Notes: generated from the letters alone by a model not told the origin. Numbered from the stretch's first letter, positions 1-7,029 are shown. The stretch: DNA of 11,754 nucleotides from DATFGK01 sp046712825 (GCA_046712825.1 JBKKCR010000237.1:1-11754); one strand, 5' to 3'. Numbers and translations are program-made.

Positions 1-1113
1 GTCTGCGATGAGGGGAAGATCGTGTACGCCGGCCCGGCCGGCGGCGCACCCGTAGCGAAGCCCGACGATGTCCTGGTCGACGCCAATGACGGCACGCTCA
101 TCCCCGGCCTGATCGACTGCCACGTCCACCTCTGTTTCGACGGGGTCGCGGACTTCGCCGGCGAGGCGCGCGCGATGACCCCTGCCTCCGCGGCGCTCAA
201 GGCGGCTCGGAACGCCCGGCGCGCGCTGGAGGCGGGCATCACAACGGTTCGAGACCTCGGCGGGATCGAGCTCGTGATGGTCGATGTGGCGCGTGCGCAA
301 CGTGACGGCATCATCTCGGGCTCTCGGATCTTCAGCGCGCCGGCCGTGTTGACGGTGACCGGCGGGCACGGCCACTTCATCGGCTGGGAGGTGGACTCCG
401 CCGAGGAGCTCATCAAGGGCGTGCGCAGGCTCGTTAAAGCCGGTGCCGAGTGGATCAAGATCATGTCGACCGGCGGCGTGCTCACGCCGGGCATCGGTGC
501 GCAGCGGTCCGCGTTCACCGTCGAGCAGCTCGCGGCGGCGATCGACGAAGCGCACGAGGCCGGGATCCGAGTCGCGACCCACGCGATCGGCGCCGAAGGG
601 ATCGTGCGCGCGCTCCGAGCCGGCGTCGATTCGGTCGAGCACGGCTGCTATCTCGGCGACGAAGCGCTGAAGCTTCTCGCCGAGAACGGATCATGGCTCG
701 TTGCGACCCTGGTCGCACCCGACCGGATCCTTCACGGCGGCGAGGGGGTTCCCGACTACGCGATCCGGAAATCCGAGGAGGTCGGAGCCGTCCATCGCGA
801 CTCGTTCCGCAAGGCGGTCGAGGCCGGCGTCCGCATCGCGGCCGGCACCGACGCTGGCACCCCGTTCAACACCCACGGCGGACTCTGGCGCGAGCTGGCG
901 CTGATGCACTCTGCCGGGATGCCGCTCGAGCGCGTGCTCGTCGCGGCCACATCCGAGGCGGCAGCGCTGCTCAACGTCCAGGCCGGCGCGCTCGAAACGG
1001 GGCTGCTCGCCGACGCCGTCGTACTCGCGGGCGATCCGTTGACCGATCCGGCCGCCTATCGTGAGGTATCGCTGGTCGTGCAGGACGGCGTGGTCGTCTT
1101 CAACGCTCGATGA
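1..1113 (+). CDS. Metal-dependent amidohydrolase (imidazolonepropionase/prolidase-like), 5' end missing
   Basis: The reading frame is open to the left edge of the window and ends at TGA 1111-1113. The metal-binding signature of the amidohydrolase superfamily is complete: HxH in GLIDCHVH (His codons 121 and 127), a Lys in WIKIMSTGG (457, the probable carbamylated metal bridge), His in VATHAIG (580), His in VEHG (640) and Asp in AAGTDAG (850). This pattern fits the branch annotated as imidazolonepropionase-related or Xaa-Pro dipeptidase-like hydrolases, cytosolic binuclear metal enzymes that cut amide or ring C-N bonds; the substrate cannot be told. A GTG at 22 could be read as a start, but the in-frame residues before it (DEGKIVYAG) look like the usual N-terminal beta-sandwich, so the true start lies upstream of the window. 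The stop overlaps the next start (ATGA), implying translational coupling. Family assignment is secure; specificity is open. Confidence 0.9.
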   Translation, partial: VCDEGKIVYAGPAGGAPVAKPDDVLVDANDGTLIPGLIDCHVHLCFDGVADFAGEARAMTPASAALKAARNARRALEAGITTVRDLGGIELVMVDVARAQRDGIISGSRIFSAPAVLTVTGGHGHFIGWEVDSAEELIKGVRRLVKAGAEWIKIMSTGGVLTPGIGAQRSAFTVEQLAAAIDEAHEAGIRVATHAIGAEGIVRALRAGVDSVEHGCYLGDEALKLLAENGSWLVATLVAPDRILHGGEGVPDYAIRKSEEVGAVHRDSFRKAVEAGVRIAAGTDAGTPFNTHGGLWRELALMHSAGMPLERVLVAATSEAAALLNVQAGALETGLLADAVVLAGDPLTDPAAYREVSLVVQDGVVVFNAR

Positions 1114-1880
1114 GCGGGATGGAGCGCGTCAAAGTCCACAACATCGAATTGGCGTACGAGCTCATCGGCGAAGGCGAACCTACGGTGATCGTGATCCCGC
1201 AGTGGTTCCTTTCATCGCGCTCGATGCGCGCGTCGGCGCTCGTCCGGCGGCTCGCCGAGCGGCACCGCGTCCTTCTCTACGACCGGCGCGGCACGGGTGC
1301 CTCCGACAAGCCGGGGCCGCCGTACACGACGGCGCGCGACTCGCGGGACCTGGGCGCGATGGTGGATGCGCTCGGGCTCGAAGAGGTCGTCGTGCTCGGC
1401 ATGGGCATCCGCGGGAGTCAGGTCGCGCTGCACTTCACCGGCCATTTCCCGCAGCTCGTGACGGCGGTGGTGTGCGTCGGCGGCACGCCGCGTCTCGCCG
1501 CCGGACCCGAGTGGCCCTACGGCGTCGGCGAGGCCGCGTGGGCGCGCGCGTTCGGCGATCTCGAGACGCGCGAGGATCCGCCGCCCGGTGCGTCGTTCGC
1601 GATGCGCGACGACTGGACGGCCGCCGGGCGAGAGGCAGCGATCGACATCCTGGCGCACACGCGAGAGGAGGACCTGCGGCCGTTCCTTCGCAAGGTCACA
1701 CCGCCGACGCTCGTCATCCAGCTCTCGGGGGACCCGCTGGTGCCGTTCGACGCCGCTCGGTGGCTCGCCGAGAGCTTGCCGAACGGGACGCTCGAGCTCT
1801 TCGAGGCCGGCCGCGAGGTTCCGCTGCATGCACCCGAGGAGCTGGCCGAGCACATCGAGGCGTTCCTGGGAACCGCCTGA
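1110..1880 (+). CDS. Alpha/beta-hydrolase-fold protein with degenerate catalytic triad
   Basis: A 256-residue protein with a recognisable alpha/beta-hydrolase core: YDRRGTGASDKP (residues 57-68), a nucleophile-elbow region VVVLGMGIRGS (93-103), an acid-loop region LSGDPLVP (205-212) and the C-terminal helix PEELAEHIEAFL. The elbow should read GxSxG, but the nucleophile position is Gly99 (GGC 1404-1406). The catalytic His position in GREVPLHAPEEL is Arg235; spacing to Pro242 matches the usual GHxxxxExP. Asp208 remains. The usual HG of the oxyanion region is replaced by Pro30-Gln31. The closest architecture I know is the alpha/beta-hydrolase-like domain found next to adenylate cyclase or LuxR-type regulators, so a binding or sensory role is possible, but no such domain is fused here. 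The ATG overlaps the amidohydrolase stop by 4 bases, so the two are probably coupled and may work on related ligands. Fold assignment is strong; loss of hydrolase activity is inference. Confidence 0.88.
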   Translation: MSGMERVKVHNIELAYELIGEGEPTVIVIPQWFLSSRSMRASALVRRLAERHRVLLYDRRGTGASDKPGPPYTTARDSRDLGAMVDALGLEEVVVLGMGIRGSQVALHFTGHFPQLVTAVVCVGGTPRLAAGPEWPYGVGEAAWARAFGDLETREDPPPGASFAMRDDWTAAGREAAIDILAHTREEDLRPFLRKVTPPTLVIQLSGDPLVPFDAARWLAESLPNGTLELFEAGREVPLHAPEELAEHIEAFLGTA

Positions 1881-2001
1881 CCTTCAGCCTCTCTGTGTCG
1901 AGTTCGCTTCTCGAGGCTCACGCGCCCACGATAAGTCTCGAGCGGGACGACCGGCCTTTCGAGTGGCAGGAGAGCCGAGGTAGCATGGGGAAAATGCTTG
2001 T

Positions 2002-2017
2002 TACCCACCGGTAGGTG
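2002..2017. promoter_or_regulatory. Operator-like imperfect palindrome (TetR type) upstream of the acyl-CoA dehydrogenase
   Basis: TACCCACCGGTAGGTG is centred on ACCGGT; six of seven base pairs match over 2003-2016. It lies 7 bases before the Shine-Dalgarno sequence of the acyl-CoA dehydrogenase, in the only sizeable non-coding gap (1881-2038) of the left gene cluster. TetR-family repressors of fatty-acid and acyl-CoA catabolism bind palindromes of this style. From memory, the Thermus PfmR site is close to TACCGACCGNTNGGTN, which this matches at 12 of 13 defined bases. No convincing -35/-10 pair was found: TAGCAT at 1981-1986 is a weak -10 candidate with no good -35. No regulator gene is in the window. 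Confidence 0.4.
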
Positions 2018-2024
2018 TCCCAGC

Positions 2025-2031
2025 GAGGGGG
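2025..2031 (+). promoter_or_regulatory. Ribosome binding site fixing the acyl-CoA dehydrogenase start
   Basis: GAGGGGG sits 7 bases before GTG 2039. It decides between this start and the in-frame GTG at 2015, which lies upstream of the site and inside the operator-like palindrome. Confidence 0.7.
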
Positions 2032-2038
2032 CTTTCAC

Positions 2039-3214
2039 GTGAGCGTGATCCAGATCCCGTCGGAACTGCTCGAGCTGCGCAACTCCGTCCGCGACTTCAT
2101 CGAGCGAGAGATCCGACCCGTCGAGCAGAAGTACGCGCAAGAGGTGCAGGAGACCGGAACGATCGCCAACGCGGAAGAGGAGCGCCGCAAGCTCCGAAAG
2201 CGCTCGGTCGAGCTCGGCTTCTACACGCTGCACATGCCGGAGAACCTCGGCGGCAGCGGGCTCTCGTATCTCGGCCAGGTGCTCGTGCACGAAGAAGTCG
2301 CGCGCTCCGGGCTGATACTCGCCGGCCGCGGGGGGGTGCTCCCGTCCGTCGAGGGCCCGACGATCATCCTTGCCGACTGCAACGACGACCAGAAGAAGCG
2401 CTACCTCGAGCCGCTCATGCGCGCCGAGAAGGAGATGTGCTTCGCGCTCACCGAGCCGGAAGCCGGCTCCGACGCGACGAAGATCCGCACGCGCGCCGAG
2501 CAGAAGAACGGAACGTACCTCCTCAACGGGCGGAAGCACTTCATCACCCACGGCGCCGAGGCCGACTTCGCCGTCGTGTTCGCCGTGACCGATCCGGAGA
2601 AGCGCGCGCGCGGCGGGATCACCGCGTTCTTCGTCGACAAGGGGACGCCGGGGTTCGAGGTTTCGCGTATCCAGGTCACCGCCTCGACCACCGACCGGCC
2701 CGCCGAGCTGACCTTCGACAACGTCGAGGTACCGGCCGAGAACGTGCTCGGCAAGGTTGGGCACGGCTTCTATTCCGCGATGAGCTGGATCAACGGCGGA
2801 CGTTTCAACATCGCGTCGAGCGCGCTCGGCATCGCGGACCACCTGCTGACCCAGATGACGGAGTACGCGAAGACCCGCGTCGCTTTCGGGCACCCGATCG
2901 GCAAGAACCAGTACATCCAGGGCTACATCGTGGACTCGTGGGTCGAGCTCGAGGCCGCGCGAGCGTTCACCTACGAGATGGCCTCGCGTGTGGACGACGG
3001 CGCGGATGGCCGGCGGGAAGCCGCGGCCGCCAAGCTGTATGCGACCGAGATGGTCGGCCGCGTCGCCGACCGCGCGATCCAGGTCTACGGCGGCAACGGC
3101 TTCATGACCGAGACCGGCATCGAGCGCTTCTGGCGCGAGGTTCGCGCGCAGCGCCTGTACGAGGGAACCAGCGAGATCCTCCGGAACAACATCGCGAAGA
3201 CGCTCGGGCTCTAG
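2039..3214 (+). CDS. Acyl-CoA dehydrogenase
   Basis: A 391-residue FAD enzyme of normal family length, predicted to oxidise an acyl-CoA thioester to the 2-enoyl-CoA and pass electrons to an electron-transfer flavoprotein in the cytoplasm. Seen in order are the N-terminal helical domain (LRNSVRDFIEREIRP), the FAD/substrate segment FALTEPEAGSDA, a middle beta domain, and the C-terminal helical domain with YGGNGF and RLYEGTSEILRNNIAKTL. Glu375 (GAG 3161-3163) in YEGTSEI matches the catalytic base position of medium-chain type enzymes. The GTG at 2039 is chosen because GAGGGGG lies 7 bases upstream and the product then starts close to the usual N-terminus; GTG 2015 would add 8 residues. The next gene begins 2 bases after the stop, so it leads a tight three-gene unit. 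Chain length or branched/cyclic preference cannot be read from sequence alone. Confidence 0.95.
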   Translation: MSVIQIPSELLELRNSVRDFIEREIRPVEQKYAQEVQETGTIANAEEERRKLRKRSVELGFYTLHMPENLGGSGLSYLGQVLVHEEVARSGLILAGRGGVLPSVEGPTIILADCNDDQKKRYLEPLMRAEKEMCFALTEPEAGSDATKIRTRAEQKNGTYLLNGRKHFITHGAEADFAVVFAVTDPEKRARGGITAFFVDKGTPGFEVSRIQVTASTTDRPAELTFDNVEVPAENVLGKVGHGFYSAMSWINGGRFNIASSALGIADHLLTQMTEYAKTRVAFGHPIGKNQYIQGYIVDSWVELEAARAFTYEMASRVDDGADGRREAAAAKLYATEMVGRVADRAIQVYGGNGFMTETGIERFWREVRAQRLYEGTSEILRNNIAKTLGL

Positions 3215-3216
3215 TC

Positions 3217-4209
3217 GTGGCCGTCGCCGCGTTCATCTCGCCGGGTAAGGACATCGCGACGGCCGTCGCGCGGGTGCAGCACGCCGAGCGACTGGGCTAC
3301 GAAGCGGTCTTCTCGACACAGGTCGGCGGCCGCGACGCGCTGATGACCCTCGCGGCATACGCGGCCGGAACGGAAACGATCAAGCTGGCGACCGGCGTCC
3401 TGCCGGCCTTCCCCCGCCACCCCGTTTCGCTCGGCATCGAGGCCGCGACGCTCGACGAGATCACGGGCGGACGGCTGATCCTCGGGATCGGTCCCTCCCA
3501 CCAGATCACGATGGAGACCTGGTACGGCATCGAGATGCGGAAGCCGCTGAAGCGGATCCAGGAGTACGTCACGATCCTGCGTTCCATCTTCACCACGAAC
3601 GGTGTGTCTTTCGAAGGTGAGTTCTACAAGACCCAATTCGCGTTCCTCGCCTACAGCGCCCGAAAGGATCTGCCCATCTACATCTCGGCGCTCGCGCCGG
3701 GCATGCTGAAGTTCTGTGGCGAGGCGTGCGACGGTGACATCTTGTGGGGCTGCCTGCCGACGTACATCCGCGAGACCGTTACCCCGTCGATCCACGGGGC
3801 CGCGACGGCGGCAGGCCGTGATCCGTCGGCCGTTACGATCGTCGCCGCCGTGCCCACCGCACTGACGTCGAACCGCGAGGCCGCCTTCCAGGCGTTCCGC
3901 AAGGACTTCTTCGTCTACATGACCCTGCCGTTCTACCGTCGTGCGATCGCCGGCGCAGGCTACGAGGGCGAGCTGAAGGCCTTCGATGATGCGGGTTCGG
4001 CCGGCGACTTCGCCGGACAGCTCGCTGCGATCAGCGACCGGATGCTCGACGAGTTCGGCGCGGTCGGCGACGAACGCCAGATCGCGGACAAGTACGCCGA
4101 GTATCGCGAGGCCGGCGTGACACTCCCCGCTGCCGGATTGTTCAACGCAGGCGACGGATTCGCGGGCGTCGAAGAGACGCTCGAGGCCGTCGCGCGCGTC
4201 GCGGGCTGA
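3217..4209 (+). CDS. LLM-class oxidoreductase, probably F420-dependent
   Basis: A 330-residue luciferase-like (TIM-barrel) protein. Diagnostic segments are near the N-terminus, ATAVARVQHAERLGYEAVF, then the cofactor-site region KLATGVLPAFPRHPVSLG followed by EAATLDEITGGRLILGIG, and the later FEGEFYKT strand typical of F420-dependent members. These enzymes use coenzyme F420 (some use FMN) for hydride transfer to or from carbonyl or ene substrates, in the cytoplasm. The frame stays open far upstream through the preceding gene, but protein similarity starts at GTG 3217 (AVAAFISPGKD), 2 bases after the acyl-CoA dehydrogenase stop. No clear Shine-Dalgarno is seen, so translational coupling is likely. 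The next gene follows after 1 base. Family assignment is firm; F420 rather than FMN and the substrate are inferred. Confidence 0.9.
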   Translation: MAVAAFISPGKDIATAVARVQHAERLGYEAVFSTQVGGRDALMTLAAYAAGTETIKLATGVLPAFPRHPVSLGIEAATLDEITGGRLILGIGPSHQITMETWYGIEMRKPLKRIQEYVTILRSIFTTNGVSFEGEFYKTQFAFLAYSARKDLPIYISALAPGMLKFCGEACDGDILWGCLPTYIRETVTPSIHGAATAAGRDPSAVTIVAAVPTALTSNREAAFQAFRKDFFVYMTLPFYRRAIAGAGYEGELKAFDDAGSAGDFAGQLAAISDRMLDEFGAVGDERQIADKYAEYREAGVTLPAAGLFNAGDGFAGVEETLEAVARVAG

Positions 4210-4210
4210 C

Positions 4211-5239
4211 ATGCGCGCGGTGCGCTTCGTCGGCATCGGTAAGCCGCTCGAGATCATCGACGTTGCGGACCCTTCGCCCGCGCCCGGCGAGGTCGTCGTG
4301 AAGGTCGCCGCGTGCGGGATCTGTGCCTCGGATCTCCACATGATGGACGGCACGCTGCCCGTGCGGACGCCCCCGCCGGTCACGCCGGGCCACGAGGCCA
4401 GCGGCGTGATCGCGGCGCTCGGAGACGGCGTCACCGGGTGGAGCGAGGGCGACCGCGTGACGATGTACGCCGGCAAGCCGTGCAGGGAATGCGCCGCGTG
4501 TCGCGCCGGCCGTGTCGAGCAATGCCTGGCCCCGCTGACGCTCGGGGTGGACTACGACGGCGCGTGGGCCGATTACGTGGCGGTTCCCGCCGAGGCGTGT
4601 GTGCGTTTGCCCGACGCGGTTTCGTTCGAGGTCGGCGCGATCCTGGCCGACTGCGTCGCGACGCCGTTCAACGCGGTGGTGGACGTGGCGCAGGTTAAAG
4701 CGGGCGAGCGGGTCGCCGTGTTCGGCATCGGCGGCCTCGGGACGCACGCGGTACAGATCGCGCGTATGGCCGGCGCCGGCTTCATCGCGGCGATCGATCC
4801 TTCCCGAGGGGCACGCGAGCGGGCGCGCGCGCTCGGTGCCGACCTGACGGCCGAGCCGGACGGCGCTGTAGCCGCGATCCGTGCGGCGACCGGCGGGGAG
4901 GGCGTTGACGTGTCGTTCGACTTCGTCGGCAAGAACGCGGTGTTGAAGCTGGCGACCGCTTCGCTCGCGCCCTTCGGGCGGTGCGTTCTCGTCGGCGTCA
5001 GCGGCGAGCGCATCGAGCTCGGGCCGTCGATCTTGTTCGCCGTGCGCAAGTCCAGGCTGATCGGCTCCTACGGCTACCGGCGCGACCATCTCGAGCTGTT
5101 GACGCGTCTCGTCGAGACGGGTCGCCTTGATCTGTCGAAGTCCATCTCCGCGACGCTACCGCTCGAGCGAGCCGTCGACGGTGTCGAGACGCTCGAGACG
5201 AAAGCCGGAGACCCGGTAAGGATCCTGCTGGTGCCGTAG
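4211..5239 (+). CDS. Zinc-dependent alcohol dehydrogenase (medium-chain dehydrogenase/reductase)
   Basis: A 342-residue cytosolic MDR enzyme expected to interconvert an alcohol and an aldehyde or ketone with NAD(P). Catalytic zinc ligands are visible as Cys35 in CGICASDLH and His61-Glu62 in GHEASG, with a further Cys in ILADCVATPFN. The structural zinc loop has four Cys: 91, 94, 97 and 105. The Rossmann motif VFGIGGLGTHAVQIA follows, with IDPS at the end of the second strand. Asp at that position favours NAD over NADP, as known for MDR enzymes. The ATG lies 1 base after the oxidoreductase stop, so it is the third gene of the unit started by the acyl-CoA dehydrogenase, whose hydroxylated or reduced intermediates it might oxidise. 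It converges on the next gene with only 4 bases between stops and no visible terminator. Related MDR enzymes include sugar-alcohol and 6-hydroxycyclohexenecarbonyl-CoA dehydrogenases; sequence alone does not separate them. Confidence 0.93.
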   Translation: MRAVRFVGIGKPLEIIDVADPSPAPGEVVVKVAACGICASDLHMMDGTLPVRTPPPVTPGHEASGVIAALGDGVTGWSEGDRVTMYAGKPCRECAACRAGRVEQCLAPLTLGVDYDGAWADYVAVPAEACVRLPDAVSFEVGAILADCVATPFNAVVDVAQVKAGERVAVFGIGGLGTHAVQIARMAGAGFIAAIDPSRGARERARALGADLTAEPDGAVAAIRAATGGEGVDVSFDFVGKNAVLKLATASLAPFGRCVLVGVSGERIELGPSILFAVRKSRLIGSYGYRRDHLELLTRLVETGRLDLSKSISATLPLERAVDGVETLETKAGDPVRILLVP

Positions 5240-5243
5240 GACG

Positions 5244-6875
5244 TCACGACCCGTCCCAGTCGCCGGCGATCGGCGTGTCGGTGGCGAGGCCGAATGCGAA
5301 AGCGATGACGCTTGTCGGCGGGGCTTCGTCGGCGACGTACCAGACGTTGCCTCGGCGGACGCCGGGCTCGTCGTCCCCGTCGCCGTCCCAGTCGCCGGCG
5401 ATCGGGGTGTCGGTGGCGCCGGCGAACGTGAAAGTTGTGACGCTCGTGGGTGGCGCGTTGTTGGAGAGGTACCAGACGTTGCCTCGGTGGACGCCGGGCT
5501 CGTCGTCTCCGTCGCCGTCCCAGTCGCCGGCGATCGGAGTGTCGTTCGCGCTGCCGAACTTGAACGTCTTCGCGACGATCAGGTTCTCGTCGCTGAGGAA
5601 CCACGAGTTGCCCCGCACGACGCCGACCGGCGCGACCTGCACGCCGGCCAGCCTGTTCCACCAGTAGTTGGCGCCGTCCGAAGCGAGAATGACGATCCCC
5701 GTCGCCGTGTTCGTCGCCTGCTTCGTCGCGGTGACGTTGTTGATCGTCTCGTTGTTCGGGCCGCTCAGAACGAACGATCCCTCGGCCGGAAAATCGACGG
5801 AATCCATGTCGGAGGTTTTCGAAACGATCCCGTGAGCTGCGGTCCCTTCTCCGACGCTCATGAAGACGTGGATCCGACGGGCATTCGCGTCCAGATGCAA
5901 CACGGTGATCGGTCGCGTGTTCGCCTCCTCGGCGGTCGCCACTGAGTGCTTCTGCCACACGCCGCTCTTGGAGCGCACCAGCAGCCAGATCTGCGTCTCA
6001 CTCCCGCTGGGATCCTCGGTCTTCACGGCGGCGTAGACGCGGCCTTCGACGGTCTTGAGGTTGATGTGGTCGTCGGCCGGGCCGCCTCCGGTCAAGGGGG
6101 TCTCCACGGTCCACTGGGAGTCCGGCGACGCGTCACGGTGGACTGCGAAGTAATCGGTGCCGGCCGGCTGGTCCGAGAACATGACTCCAACAGCCGGCCC
6201 CGCGGCGTCCGTGAAAGCGATCACCGACGAGATGTCGTCGTCGCCCACCGACGACGCCTGAGTGACCGGGAGCACGAATTCGGGTGTCCACGACGTGTCC
6301 GTCGCCAGGCTGTGACTGACGTAGATCGCGCCGTTCTTCTCGTACGTGATCCAAAGCCTCTTCGCGGAGTCCCTCGCGAGCGTCAGCGTCTCCTGGTCGG
6401 CCCCGGGGATCGACTTCGGGAAGCCGGCGGCGATCGCATAGGTCCCGTTCGCGTAGGTGAATCGGCGCAGCAGGCTTCCCTCGGTGCCGCCGCGAGAGGC
6501 CACGTACAGAGTGTTCCCATCCGAAAGCGCATCCTCTTTCGTCCACGGCCGGGCATCTACCACCACGTGGGTGTCGATCCACGCCGTTGTCCCGAGGCGC
6601 CAGATCGTCTTGGCCCCGGACGAAGACGCGCTCACCATGACCGCCCACCACGAGCCCGCGTGGTGCCAGAGCTTCGACTCCGGTTTCTCTCCGGTGGCGG
6701 CGCCGCCCGTGTTTTCGGCTCCGAACCCCGCGTACGAGGGTCCCTTGAACCCCACCTGCGTCGCCGCGCGTGCCGGGCCAGGCAGGACGGCGAGCGCAAG
6801 CAGGAGCGCGCCCGCTGAAGCGCCGAGAGCCCTGCGATTCATTCGGCTCGCGAAGGGACCTTCAGGTACCCGCAC
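5244..6875 (-). CDS. Secreted beta-propeller-like protein with C-terminal FG-GAP-like repeats
   Basis: A 543-residue protein with an N-terminal export signal: a basic stretch (MNRR, residues 12-15), a hydrophobic core (about 16-31) and a likely cleavage site after PARA (residue 37). The twin Arg before ALGASAGA may mean Tat export, but the motif is weak. Residues about 40-415 contain repeated Trp/Tyr-rich strands (IWRLGTTAWID, RLWITYEKNGAIYVS, IWLLVRSKSGVW) that suggest a sialidase-like beta-propeller; catalytic residues were not recognised. Residues 417-543 are three 44-residue repeats with GDWDGDGDDEP, the FG-GAP/VCBS-like calcium-binding style; the last stops at GDWDGS. The start is GTG 6873-6875 because AGAAGGAG lies 9 bases before it; ATG 6842 is an alternative starting right at the signal peptide. 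It stands alone between larC and a convergent alcohol dehydrogenase. A cell-surface or extracellular binding role is inferred; no enzymatic activity is claimed. Confidence 0.8.
   Translation of the reverse strand: MRVPEGPFASRMNRRALGASAGALLLALAVLPGPARAATQVGFKGPSYAGFGAENTGGAATGEKPESKLWHHAGSWWAVMVSASSSGAKTIWRLGTTAWIDTHVVVDARPWTKEDALSDGNTLYVASRGGTEGSLLRRFTYANGTYAIAAGFPKSIPGADQETLTLARDSAKRLWITYEKNGAIYVSHSLATDTSWTPEFVLPVTQASSVGDDDISSVIAFTDAAGPAVGVMFSDQPAGTDYFAVHRDASPDSQWTVETPLTGGGPADDHINLKTVEGRVYAAVKTEDPSGSETQIWLLVRSKSGVWQKHSVATAEEANTRPITVLHLDANARRIHVFMSVGEGTAAHGIVSKTSDMDSVDFPAEGSFVLSGPNNETINNVTATKQATNTATGIVILASDGANYWWNRLAGVQVAPVGVVRGNSWFLSDENLIVAKTFKFGSANDTPIAGDWDGDGDDEPGVHRGNVWYLSNNAPPTSVTTFTFAGATDTPIAGDWDGDGDDEPGVRRGNVWYVADEAPPTSVIAFAFGLATDTPIAGDWDGS
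5247..5627 (-). repeat. Three tandem 132-bp repeats encoding 44-residue Asp-rich units
   Basis: Units lie at 5496-5627, 5364-5495 and 5247-5363 (the last is 117 bases). The shared block around CCCAGTCGCCGGCGATCG recurs at exact 132-base steps (CCCAGT at 5255, 5387 and 5519). By eye the two downstream units differ at about 20 of 132 bases, and the upstream unit is more diverged. Each encodes RGNxWY/F, a variable middle, then TDTPIAGDWDGDGDDEP. Period and reading frame agree, so this is protein-level repeat expansion. Confidence 0.9.
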
Positions 6876-6884
6876 CTCGACCTG

Positions 6885-6892
6885 CTCCTTCT
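6885..6892 (-). promoter_or_regulatory. Ribosome binding site of the secreted repeat protein
   Basis: On the - strand AGAAGGAG lies 9 bases before the GTG at 6875. It is one of the strongest Shine-Dalgarno matches in the window and favours this start over ATG 6842, whose nearest purine-rich GAAGG is too distant. The remaining 154-base gap (6876-7029) shows no clear promoter hexamers, terminator or riboswitch to my eye. Confidence 0.65.
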
Positions 6893-7029
6893 GCTCGTTC
6901 GGGGGAAGCCTTGCACGCTATCTGCGCCGACGGGTGCCGGATACCGCTGGGATGACCAGTCCTGCTACGTCCTTTGCGGGAAAGTGAGGCACAACGCGGA
7001 GGGGATGGAGGAAGCGAAGCTTGCGTGTT

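Noticed and set aside
22..24. GTG as the start of the first amidohydrolase.
   Set aside because: In-frame residues before it continue the family's N-terminal strand, so the gene starts left of the window.
2015..2017. GTG as an alternative start of the acyl-CoA dehydrogenase.
   Set aside because: It has no ribosome binding site and lies upstream of the strong GAGGGGG that serves GTG 2039.
1517..2893. A 458-codon open frame on the - strand, opposite the hydrolase-fold and acyl-CoA dehydrogenase genes.
   Set aside because: Its translation is Arg/Asp/Val-rich low-complexity sequence with no family motif, and it lies opposite two well-supported genes. Long antisense frames are common in G+C-rich coding DNA.
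2437..3216. Upstream extension of the LLM oxidoreductase frame, which would give a 590-residue protein.
   Set aside because: The extra 260 residues are Arg-rich nonsense overlapping the acyl-CoA dehydrogenase in another frame; recognisable family sequence begins only at GTG 3217.
3211..5089. Long - strand open frames (3211-4476 and 4142-5089) opposite the LLM oxidoreductase and alcohol dehydrogenase.
   Set aside because: Translations are Arg/Asp/Gly-rich without family features; the + strand genes have complete cofactor and metal motifs.
6876..7029. The 154-base gap before the secreted repeat protein, checked for a riboswitch or small RNA.
   Set aside because: No recognisable riboswitch core, terminator or conserved stem was seen beyond the ribosome binding site.
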